A DNA stretch of 64,000 bases. Origin: Clostridium tepidiprofundi DSM 19306. Lineage in GTDB: Bacteria; Bacillota; Clostridia; Clostridiales; Clostridiaceae. The DNA lies in the NCBI RefSeq assembly GCF_001594005.1, contig NZ_LTBA01000004.1, forward strand, positions 1 to 64,000. Reading direction: 5' to 3'. A program made the position numbers and the translations under genes. Shown here piece by piece: positions 44,235 to 53,600 of the stretch; the stretch's first letter is position 1; the number at the start of each line of letters is the position of its first letter. A model generated the notes under the pieces. It was not told the origin of the DNA. It was given only the letters and a program-made list of their open reading frames with translations, and ran no database searches.

Positions 44235-45362
44235 TTATTCTCTTAGAATATTTATTAAATCATAGAAATAATACTTCCTATTTCTAGGTTTACCATCTGA
44301 ATAAATTATTTGGTTTTCCTCTAATTTATTCAAATACACTCCTAATGTACTACTCGGAATATCAACCTTTTCCAACACCCTCTTCTTGTTAAATATTGGA
44401 TTTTGGAACATCACATTGACTATATCTATCAATCTATTTGAATTTATTATACTTCTACTCCTATTGATAGTTTCATTATACAATTCATCTATTCTTTCAA
44501 TTAATTTTATATTTTTGTTTGCTTGATTTATAATAGCATTCATAAAAAACTTTATCCAAGTATTCCATCTCTGTGATATTAATTCTATTGATTTATTATC
44601 ATCTGAAACATCTATCCTTATATCATTCAACAATTTATAATACTTAAATTTATCTTTTTCTAAGCTTTCACTTATAAAAAAATTTGGAGAATTAATAAAT
44701 CCCTTGTCAAACAAATATAGTGGTATAAGTATTCTTCCTATTCTCCCATTACCATCTAAGAATGGATGTATTGTTTCAAATTGAGCGTGTATAATTGCAA
44801 TTCTTACCAAATCATGCAATTTATCTGTTGGTTCGTTTATATACTTTTCTAAATTACTCATATATTCAGGTACAAGTTGAGGCTCTGGTGGTATGTATGA
44901 AGCCGTTTGAATTGTACATCCCTGCGGTCCTATAAAATTCTGAATTGCCCTAAACTCTCCAGGATTTCTATTTCCCCCTCTCACATCTCCAGATAATAAT
45001 ATTTTGTGCATCTCTTTTATTAATCTTGTTGATATAGGTATCCTTGTTATTAATCTTTCACCTATTCTTAATGCTTCTGAATAATTTAATACTTCTTGAA
45101 TATCATCAGTTCTTCTATTTTCATCAACTCCATATTCCAACATATCATCTAATGTAACTTGGGTTCCTTCTATTCTAGTTGACTGTATTGCTTCTTGTAA
45201 TGTTATAGGCATTAATAACAATTCTGGATTTATTTTAGATTTATTTAGCAATACCTGATATATACCAACCAATTTATTCGCTTCTAATAGTTCATCAATA
45301 AATTCATCAATATTAATTAAATTATCTATTGGTAATTTTAGAGGTTGAAATGCTTTTATCAT
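44235..45362 (-). CDS. Fic-family protein with C-terminal HTH
   Basis: This 375-residue Fic protein transfers AMP (or another NMP) to targets. Active-site motif HPFLDGNGRIGRIL is near 200. An N-terminal inhibitory motif STRIEGT (S-x3-E-G) near 65 marks a class II, self-inhibited enzyme. The C-terminal ~80 residues form a winged-helix-like region (NKKRVLEKVDIPSSTLGVYL). Repeated sites in its promoter region suggest autoregulation. Confidence 0.88.
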   Translation of the reverse strand: MIKAFQPLKLPIDNLINIDEFIDELLEANKLVGIYQVLLNKSKINPELLLMPITLQEAIQSTRIEGTQVTLDDMLEYGVDENRRTDDIQEVLNYSEALRIGERLITRIPISTRLIKEMHKILLSGDVRGGNRNPGEFRAIQNFIGPQGCTIQTASYIPPEPQLVPEYMSNLEKYINEPTDKLHDLVRIAIIHAQFETIHPFLDGNGRIGRILIPLYLFDKGFINSPNFFISESLEKDKFKYYKLLNDIRIDVSDDNKSIELISQRWNTWIKFFMNAIINQANKNIKLIERIDELYNETINRSRSIINSNRLIDIVNVMFQNPIFNKKRVLEKVDIPSSTLGVYLNKLEENQIIYSDGKPRNRKYYFYDLINILRE

Positions 45363-45387
45363 ACCATCTCCTCCATTAAATAATAAA

Positions 45388-45452
45388 TTTTTGTTGTATA
45401 ATATTAATATTATGCCACTTACAACAAAAAGTAAACTATTTTTGTTGTATAA
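45388..45452. promoter_or_regulatory. Repeated operator-like sites upstream of the Fic gene
   Basis: TTTTTGTTGTATAA occurs at 45388-45401 and 45439-45452, with the inverted TTACAACAAAAA at 45419-45430 between them. Confidence 0.6.
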
Positions 45453-45537
45453 ATCATAAAAATTTTTATAAGAGAAAAATTCTCATGTGGTACTGTATAA
45501 TATAACAACAATATGATATAATATTGTGAAGTATAGC

Positions 45538-45562
45538 CCTTTCATAACCGAGCTATGAAAGG
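45538..45562 (+). terminator. Hairpin upstream of gltX
   Basis: CCTTTCATA, loop ACCGAGC, TATGAAAGG, then ATTTATTATT. It could be a terminator or attenuator in the gltX leader. Confidence 0.45.
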
Positions 45563-45591
45563 ATTTATTATTATGATACATAATTCATATT

Positions 45592-45663
45592 TAGGCATTT
45601 TCAAAAAAATAACTAGTCAGTATGCTAGTATATTTGACTTGTTATTTTCTTTCAAATACCTTA
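45592..45663. mobile_element. Short MITE derivative (72 bp) in the gltX leader
   Basis: TAGGCATTTTCAAAAAAATA and TTATTTTCTTTCAAATACCTTA ends are joined with almost no interior. It ends 30 bases before the gltX ATG. Confidence 0.85.
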
Positions 45664-45693
45664 TATAAAATTTATAATAGGAGTGAAGAAATA

Positions 45694-47169
45694 ATGGGTA
45701 ACAAAAAAATAAGAACACGATTTGCCCCTAGTCCAACTGGGAGAATGCATGTTGGTAACTTGAGAACTGCTCTATATGCATACTTGATAGCTAAACATGA
45801 GGGCGGAGATTTCATCTTGAGAATTGAGGATACAGACCAAGAAAGATACGTTGAAGGAGCAGTAGATATAATCTACAGAACTCTTAAAAATACTGGTTTA
45901 ATACATGATGAAGGTCCTGACAAGGATGGTGGTTATGGTCCTTATATACAAAGCGAAAGACAAAAATCAGGTGTTTATTTAGAATATGCAAAAAAACTTG
46001 TTGAAAAAGGAGAAGCTTATTACTGCTTCTGCACAAAAGAAAGACTTGATATTCTTAGAGAAAATGCTGAAGCATTAAAAAGACCTTTCAAGTACGATAA
46101 GCACTGTGCAAAACTTTCAAAAGAAGAAATAGAAGAAAAACTAGCGTCAGGAATCCCTTATGTAATAAGACAAAACAATCCAACTGAAGGTAAAACTTCA
46201 TTTGAAGATGAAATATATGGAACAATCACAGTTGATAATTCTGAACTAGATGACATGATATTGATTAAATCAGATGGATACCCTACTTATAATTTTGCAA
46301 ATGTTGTTGATGACCACTTGATGGGAATAACTCATATTGTAAGAGGTAATGAATATCTTTCATCCACACCAAAATATAACAGATTATATAATGCTTTTGG
46401 ATGGGAAATACCAACTTACATTCACTGTCCATTAATAACTAATGAAGAACATCAAAAGTTAAGTAAGAGAAGCGGACATTCTTCATATGAAGATTTATTG
46501 GAACAAGGATATTTAACTGAAGCAATAGTAAACTTCGTAGCTCTACTAGGATGGAATCCTGGAGACAACAGAGAATTGTTTACTCTTGAAGAATTGGTTG
46601 AGGCATTCGACTATAGAAATATTAATAAAGCACCTGCTGTTTTCGATATGAAAAAATTCAAATGGATGAATGGTGAATATATAAAAAGACTTCCATTGGA
46701 AAGATTCCATGAATTAGCATTGCCTTACTATAAACAAGTAATTACAAACGAAAATATTGATCTTGAAAAAGTAAGCAAATTACTTCAAACTAGAATAGAA
46801 GTATTTACTGAAATACCTGAATCAATAGATTTCTTTAATGAATTACCTGATTATGATAATGAATTATACACTCATAAAAAAATGAAAACAAATTCTGAAA
46901 ATGCACTTGAAAATTTAGAAAAGATACTTCCAATATTAGAAGATCTAAATGACTGGTCATTAGATTCATTACATGATACTATTATTGCATTTGTTAAAGA
47001 ATTAGGCATCAAAAACGGCCAAATGTTATGGCCAATAAGAACTGCATTATCAGGTAAGAAATTCACGCCTGGTGGAGCGTTTGAATTGGCAGAAATTCTA
47101 GGAAAAGATGAATCTTTAAGAAGAATTAAAATAGGTATTGAAAAATTGAAAAAAGAATTAAATGCTTAA
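45694..47169 (+). CDS. gltX: Glutamyl-tRNA synthetase
   Basis: 491 residues from ATG 45694 (AGGAGTG upstream); the longer frame from 45622 would read through the MITE. Class I signatures are [17 protein letters not shown] (HIGH-type) and KLSKRSG (KMSKS-type), plus the zinc-like region [10 protein letters not shown]. Whether it discriminates tRNA-Gln cannot be seen. Confidence 0.96.
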   Translation: MGNKKIRTRFAPSPTGRMHVGNLRTALYAYLIAKHEGGDFILRIEDTDQERYVEGAVDIIYRTLKNTGLIHDEGPDKDGGYGPYIQSERQKSGVYLEYAKKLVEKGEAYYCFCTKERLDILRENAEALKRPFKYDKHCAKLSKEEIEEKLASGIPYVIRQNNPTEGKTSFEDEIYGTITVDNSELDDMILIKSDGYPTYNFANVVDDHLMGITHIVRGNEYLSSTPKYNRLYNAFGWEIPTYIHCPLITNEEHQKLSKRSGHSSYEDLLEQGYLTEAIVNFVALLGWNPGDNRELFTLEELVEAFDYRNINKAPAVFDMKKFKWMNGEYIKRLPLERFHELALPYYKQVITNENIDLEKVSKLLQTRIEVFTEIPESIDFFNELPDYDNELYTHKKMKTNSENALENLEKILPILEDLNDWSLDSLHDTIIAFVKELGIKNGQMLWPIRTALSGKKFTPGGAFELAEILGKDESLRRIKIGIEKLKKELNA

Positions 47170-47200
47170 AAAATATTTTCATTTTACTAAATCAGAAAGC

Positions 47201-47235
47201 AATAAGACTCCTACTTATAGAAAAGGAGTCTTATT
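47201..47235 (+). terminator. gltX terminator
   Basis: AATAAGACTCCT and AGGAGTCTTATT stem. A MITE lies five bases after it, in what would be the T-rich tail. Confidence 0.85.
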
Positions 47236-47239
47236 ACTT

Positions 47240-47403
47240 TAGGCATTTTCAAAGAAATAACTAGTCAGTATGCTAGTCTATTTTGCGAACTACTTCATCG
47301 TCGGAACCCGTTGATAGAACCCACTATCAGCGGAACCCAACTCTTTGTATTTCACAAAATATACGTCGCATCTTTGACTTGTTATTTTCTTTCAAATGCC
47401 TTA
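47240..47403. mobile_element. Full-length MITE, copy 3
   Basis: TAGGCATTTTCAAAGAAATA to TTTTCTTTCAAATGCCTTA, 164 bp, almost the exact reverse complement of 29229-29392. It contains no reading frame. Confidence 0.88.
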
Positions 47404-47457
47404 TAAAAAGCAAGTCCACACTTCTTCATACACTTGTGTGAACTCAATTTTTATATA

Positions 47458-49608
47458 TCAGGGATAAACATAAACGCCATTTTCATAAGTTCCTATATAA
47501 ACTTTCCCCTCTAAGTCACATGCTATACTCGTAACATAGTCATTATCTATCTGTGCAAAAATTCTTTTAAAATCATCATCATTTAACTTTTTAGCATATA
47601 AATTATTTTCATCCATTAATGCAAATATTGTACCATCATGAGCCTTTACAACATGCTTTATTGTTGAAAAAAGCTTATTAATTTGTTCACTTGAATGATT
47701 AAACACATTATCTATTTTATGCTTGTCATAATCATAAACATGATACTTACCCCTAATATTGTAAACCAAGTCTATTCTATCATTATAATTTATGAATATG
47801 TTAATTGGATAATACATTGTATTTTCAAACTGTATTGTTTGATTAGGTAACTTCTTTAAATTTTCCCCTTCTACACTATATATTATATGATTATTTTCAA
47901 GCATAGAATCAATATAAATTCTACCTTCTCCATCTCTTAATATTTTTACAAAAATTCTGTCACCTTTTATGTCTTTTTTTATATCATTCTTTATGTTGCC
48001 TTTTAAATTATTTTTCATATCGCTTTTTTTATCATTCTCTTTTATCAATGTCCATATATTAATCTTTTTAACATTTTTATCAGTATCTATAATATATAAA
48101 TTTCTATCAGTTATAGCATATAAATTATTATCAAAATCAGTTTCAATGCATTTAATATTCTCTATTATATTTTCACTTGAACTTGATTTAAACAAATCAA
48201 CATATTTAACTAACACATTATTTTTCACTAAATATATAGAATTTAAACAGGGTACAAATATTTTGCCATTACAATGGCTTGCATAGTAAAATGGAAAATA
48301 TTTGCCTCCATTAATTCTTTGTATTTGAAAATCATTTCTGTTACCATTTCTATTTTTATTACTAATTCTATTTCCATTTTGATTAACAATATTTGTAACT
48401 GCGAGAATATCATCTCTATATTCACACGATAAATTCCAATATTCTCTTTCTGTATTTAAAGCAACAACACCCCCGTTATTGTTTCTATAAACAAAAGTAT
48501 TATCGTTTATATAGCTATCAACAATTATATCTCTATGCTTTGAATTCTCTATTATAGTAATTTTTCTATATCCAAATGCCGCTATTCTATTAATGTTGTA
48601 AACACTCAACCTGTTACAACTTTTATCAACACTATATTTAAAAACAAATTCTCCATCACAAAATTTTTTTATACTCCCATTTTGTATAATCCAAATATCT
48701 TCCTTATTATCCTTTGTAATATCCTTAATCCCTTTAATATTATACTCGTTTATCAATTTACCTTCATAATCAATTACATCAACAGTATCATTATAAAGTA
48801 AAACCCAAATATAATCAGAAGCAATTATATATTTTTTTATATCATTTGAAAATGCATAATAACTAATATTTCCTTTCTGAGTTACCTTGCCAATTTTGTA
48901 TTCATTATTTTCCTCAATACAATCCTGTTTGTTAATCACGAACCAAATATTGTTGTTTTTATCTACTTTAAGCTTTGAAAATACATCTTTATAAAACACT
49001 TGAGGAGGATTTTTTATAACAGAATAGCAAATCTTTTTACCATTTTTATCAATTTTAAATAGTTTATGCTGCATATAATCTTCAGAACCCACTTTAGAAT
49101 CCTCATCATACTGAGTGATTGAAAACCATATATCCCCATTTAAATCCTCTAATACTTCACATGGCAGCGATTTATTTTTAAACGATTTATTTTTAAATAA
49201 TTTATTTCCTTTAACTGTTTCATATTTTTTAGTTTGTTCGCTTTTTTCAACTATTTCATATCTTTTAGCTAAATCATGTTTTTTAGCTAGAACACGTTTT
49301 TTAATTGTTCCATCTCTTTTAGCTATTTCATATTTTTTGACTGAATCGTTATTTAGAATAAATATTCCATCGCTGGTCTTAATTTTATAAAAATCCTTAT
49401 AAGCTTTTACATAAAACAGTTTTCCTGTGATATTATATTCATTTTTAATACACGTATTACTACTGTTAAATTGTTTAAATGAATATTCATTTATATCATA
49501 TATCGATAAAGCTTGTACAAATTTCATTGGCAAAATCATAATGACAAAACAAATAAATAATATCTTAAAAAACAATATTTTGGTATAATAATATCTGCTT
49601 GTTCGCAC
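47458..49608 (-). CDS. Secreted propeller-like protein with Lys/Asn-rich inserts
   Basis: About 716 residues from GTG 49608 (GAGGGGGAG upstream). A signal helix (FFKILFICFVIMILPMKFVQA) is followed by short repeats of the type LEDLNGDIWFSI, VDKNNNIWFVIN, DGEGRIYIDS and DLEGKVYIGTYENGVYVYP, as in two-component-regulator-type propellers. Residues ~90-145 are a repetitive basic insert (KKYEIAKRDGT, KKRVLAKKHDLAKRYEI), and there are further Lys/Asn runs (RNGNRND, KNDIKKDIKGD). It is last in the pilus gene group; function unknown. Confidence 0.6.
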   Translation of the reverse strand: MRTSRYYYTKILFFKILFICFVIMILPMKFVQALSIYDINEYSFKQFNSSNTCIKNEYNITGKLFYVKAYKDFYKIKTSDGIFILNNDSVKKYEIAKRDGTIKKRVLAKKHDLAKRYEIVEKSEQTKKYETVKGNKLFKNKSFKNKSLPCEVLEDLNGDIWFSITQYDEDSKVGSEDYMQHKLFKIDKNGKKICYSVIKNPPQVFYKDVFSKLKVDKNNNIWFVINKQDCIEENNEYKIGKVTQKGNISYYAFSNDIKKYIIASDYIWVLLYNDTVDVIDYEGKLINEYNIKGIKDITKDNKEDIWIIQNGSIKKFCDGEFVFKYSVDKSCNRLSVYNINRIAAFGYRKITIIENSKHRDIIVDSYINDNTFVYRNNNGGVVALNTEREYWNLSCEYRDDILAVTNIVNQNGNRISNKNRNGNRNDFQIQRINGGKYFPFYYASHCNGKIFVPCLNSIYLVKNNVLVKYVDLFKSSSSENIIENIKCIETDFDNNLYAITDRNLYIIDTDKNVKKINIWTLIKENDKKSDMKNNLKGNIKNDIKKDIKGDRIFVKILRDGEGRIYIDSMLENNHIIYSVEGENLKKLPNQTIQFENTMYYPINIFINYNDRIDLVYNIRGKYHVYDYDKHKIDNVFNHSSEQINKLFSTIKHVVKAHDGTIFALMDENNLYAKKLNDDDFKRIFAQIDNDYVTSIACDLEGKVYIGTYENGVYVYP

Positions 49609-49763
49609 GATCTTCTCCCCCTCAATTAAACACATCAAAGTTATACCTACAAAGTTCTTAAAACAGTATAATAATCTAAATAAAAATACCTATTTTATAA
49701 CTTATTTTATAACTTAATAAGTATACTTATTTTGCTAAAATTCATAAAAAAACAATAAAAAAA

Positions 49764-49792
49764 ATATAATTGTAAATAAATTACAATTATAT
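49764..49792. terminator. AT-rich hairpin between propeller gene and pilD
   Basis: ATATAATTGTAA and TTACAATTATAT pair around a short loop, with A-runs upstream (T-runs on the minus strand): a likely end for the pilus operon transcript. Confidence 0.55.
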
Positions 49793-49810
49793 TATAAACC
49801 AAATACCATA

Positions 49811-50572
49811 TTATGGCAATAATATTTTCATATACAAATCTATTATTTTATCTCCCATAAATATTACAATTATTGCTGCTACAGATATTGATGGCCCAAA
49901 TGGAATATAATCTTTCTTTGTCTTTCTTTTTGTAACAATCAACATTACTCCAACAATTCCTCCTATTATAAAAGACAATAAAAGCATAACAATACTATTA
50001 GCAAGCCCTAAAAACAATCCCGAAAGCAAACAAATTTCTGCATCTCCCCATCCCATACCATTAGTAAGCAAAATAATAACTGCTATGATTCCACCGGATA
50101 ATAATCCACCATATATATACGTCTTTATAGGAAGCCCCATAAAATAGTTTATAATTATGAATACTACTCCCAATATTATTCCACTCCATGTTGTCACAGA
50201 ATAAACATCAGTTGTGTTATAATCAATAATTCCAATAACTATCAAATAGGATATAAGAACAATATATTTTAAACTGTAAATTGTTAAACCATATTCTATA
50301 TATGCAAGTGCAAAAAGTAATCCTGTAGACAACTCTATTAAAGGATATTTAATAGATATCCTTTCACCACAGTTTCTGCACTTGCCTCTCAGTGCAATCC
50401 AACTTACAATAGGTATTAAATCATAATATTTAATTCTACTACCACATACTGTACAATGTGATGGCGGGTATGCTATTGATTCCCCTCTTGGTATTCTGTA
50501 TATACAAACATTTAAAAAGCTACCTACTATAAGCCCTATTACAAAAATATATGCACAAATAACAATATTCAT
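49811..50572 (-). CDS. pilD: Type IV prepilin peptidase
   Basis: About 253 residues from ATG 50572 (GAGGTG upstream). The N-terminal Cys domain has HCTVCGSRIKYYDLIP and GKCRNCGERIS; the A24 aspartates are in GIIDYNTTDVYS and GWGDAEICLLSG. It cleaves and N-methylates prepilins at the inner membrane. Its natural clients are the prepilins encoded just upstream. Confidence 0.94.
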   Translation of the reverse strand: MNIVICAYIFVIGLIVGSFLNVCIYRIPRGESIAYPPSHCTVCGSRIKYYDLIPIVSWIALRGKCRNCGERISIKYPLIELSTGLLFALAYIEYGLTIYSLKYIVLISYLIVIGIIDYNTTDVYSVTTWSGIILGVVFIIINYFMGLPIKTYIYGGLLSGGIIAVIILLTNGMGWGDAEICLLSGLFLGLANSIVMLLLSFIIGGIVGVMLIVTKRKTKKDYIPFGPSISVAAIIVIFMGDKIIDLYMKILLP

Positions 50573-50590
50573 TATAATCACCTCAAAAAT

Positions 50591-50678
50591 ACCCCAGGGG
50601 TGATTTTTCACCCCTGAGGTGTTTCAAGGGGGGCAAATCTCCCCAATAATGCCAATGGGGGCTAATCACCCCTGGGGT
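50591..50678. repeat. ACCCCWGGGGT palindromes between pilD and the VWA gene
   Basis: Exact copies at 50591-50601 and 50668-50678 and a variant CACCCCTGAGGTG at 50609. The first two can pair with each other around ATTTTTC. They lie in the 111-base gap. Confidence 0.8.
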
Positions 50679-50683
50679 GGTTT

Positions 50684-53600
50684 TTATTCTAGATTTGGTA
50701 AATCAAGTATATTGACTTGCGTTACATCATCAACCGTTGAATTAATATCTATAGTTGCATTTACTTTTTCATCTGAAATCAATGCAGTTATCTCATATAC
50801 TAAATAATATTGTCCTTTAAGTACCTTTGAGGAACTTATTATATACTTGTTATCGGACTTATCAAAAGATTTCTTAATTCCATCAGTAACTTCATTACCA
50901 TCAAAATCTAATAATTTTAACTTAACATCAGATATAGGTTTATCAAAACTCAAAGTTATAACAGTATTACTTGATGCCAGTTTTAATGAAGTTGCCAATT
51001 CCGTTGGAATACTCCGTACAATATTGATTTTGTCCATCTTTTTAAATTTGCCATTAACCCAAACACCGTGCCCCAATATATCTTCCTTGTATATCCAATC
51101 CACTTTTGCTGTTATACTGCCAATATTTCCTGCTCTATCTCTATATTCAAATGTAAATTCGCCATTCTCTGTAAATGTATATTTTTTTAAACCATTATTA
51201 TTTGTTACAATAAAATCTTCACGTTCATCTTTATCAGGTACCAAAACTGCTACTACATCACTATTAGTTAATTCTGTTGTGCTGTATTCAACATGAATAT
51301 TAGGTGGTTCTTTATCTATCCAATCCACTTCTGCTGTTTTTGAACCCGTATTCCCTGCCATATCTTTAAATTTAAATGTAAATTTACCATTCTCTGTGAA
51401 TTTATAATTTGGGTCTCCATTATTATTAGTTATAATAATGTTTTCATTAGATTTCAATACAGCAACAACATCTTTATTCGTTAAAGTATTAGGAGTATAC
51501 GTAATACTTGCTTCGGGACCTTCTTTATCTATCCAGTTAACAATTGCAGTACATTCACCAATATTACCCGTTTCATCTTTAAATCTGAATGTAAACTTTC
51601 CATTTTCAGTAAATGTGTAGTTTCTTGAGCCATTATTATTTATAACTTTAAAATCCTCATATTGTTTCTTAATCGTAGCTACAACATTGCCATTAGTTAT
51701 TTTCAGTGTACTATACTCTAAAGTTACTGTAGGTGGCGTTTTATCAAATATGACCTGACTTCCATCAGTTGTATCATTTACATTTATATTATCATCTATC
51801 CATTTGTCTTTAAGTTGAATATCAAAGCTTACCTTTCCCTCGGTATCAGTCTCTCTCATCGTATAACAAGCTTTCCATTTTTTATTATCATTATTAACTT
51901 TCACAACATCATCCGCACTATTTCCTAATATAGTAACTACGGGTTCATATATTTCTTTATTTGCCTCAATCAATATTGTTATAACATCTCCAACCTTAGC
52001 ACGATTACTATTATTAGGATTGTTAGATACAATAGTTATTTGTTTAATAGATAATTTACTATCATCTAAAACATGTACTCTACCGCCTCTACATTTTATG
52101 CTTTCTTCATACTTACTAAATGGTTCAATATATTTAACTTCACCTTCATTAAATACTTTCTCACCTAATTGATTAAATTTAATCTTTATAGAAAACTCTC
52201 CTTCTACCTTGTATAGCTTCAAATCTTTATTTATATTGCACATTCTTACATTTCTGATGGTACCATGCAATGTGTTAGTATACTTATCATAAATTAACCC
52301 ATTAGGATATTCAAGCACTTCAACACCTTGAGGAAACTTTTCACTAAATTCGACTTTATCAAAACTTATACTATCCTGAATCACACCAGCAATATCATTA
52401 AATGCCCTTCTGATTTCATCTGCATTTTCAGCAAGATAAAACTTTTGTCCTGGCTTAACTTCCTTGGTAACTCCTAGTAAAGTCGCAACTTCATTGTTAT
52501 TTTCCCTAGCTCCTATATCATCTCCTGCACCACTCACCCTTTTAAAGTGAATTATATGAGTATTTATATTTAGATTAGATTCATTAATTTTATTAGCAAT
52601 AACAGTTACATATTTATGACCAATATTAAATCTATCTAATAGACCATCTCCATCAGTATCGCTATTTATATATTTTTTCACTCCCTGGAGCCCAAATCTT
52701 GTATATACTTCTTCTTTCTTAATTTGATTATTTATAGAACTGTCCAAATTATCAACATAGGTTGCATTTTCCCATCCACTGTTGTACTTAGAATCTTTTT
52801 TTGCTATTCCTACATTTGCATAACCATCACTCATTATTACAAAATGTTTGTTAGCATCACTCCCATTATTGAGCAACTGATATCCTAAACGCAATGCCTC
52901 TCCAAGGTTTGTACCGCTTTCAACTTCAATATTGTTTATTTTTTTCTTTAATGTATTCAATTGCTCTGTATTTCTAATATCTATTAATTTTGAAACAATA
53001 TCACCAAAACCATAATATCTAACAATACCAACTTTTACTTCCCTGTCCTTTGGTAAATTATCAATAAAGCTTATTGCAGCTTCCTTCAATTTAGCAAGAT
53101 TATTTTTCATAGTTAGTGATGTATTTAATATTAAAACTATTTCTAATGGTTTTTCAATATCGTATTTTACATTATTTCCATCAAAAATATATTTAATTTC
53201 ATACTCACTACCCAAAGCAATTTTATCAGGCAGATTTCTTGTAAATGTACTTATCGCTTTTGCATTAGGATTATATGTCGTAAAATTTACTTCTTTGCTC
53301 ACAAAATGCGAACTTTTGCATCTTGCATATATTAGAGTATCAATATCTAAATACAACGGTTCTCTGTATTCTTTCCATTGTTTTTGATCTTTAAACCTGT
53401 ACTCAATAATTGAATTTCTATCTCCAGTTATTGAAACTTTAACCTTGCCATTATATAACATATCATCTTGAGTAATTTTAGGAATATCAGGTACATATAA
53501 TTCTATTGGTCTAAAAATATTCCTTTCATACTTACCTGTTGAAAGTTTATACTCAATAAAAGATGAATCATTCTGTCCGAGTCTAATATATCCACTATTT

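Noticed and set aside
45622-45693. Upstream extension of gltX
   Set aside because: It reads through the end of a MITE and adds residues not found in GltX; ATG 45694 has a ribosome binding site and precedes the conserved start.
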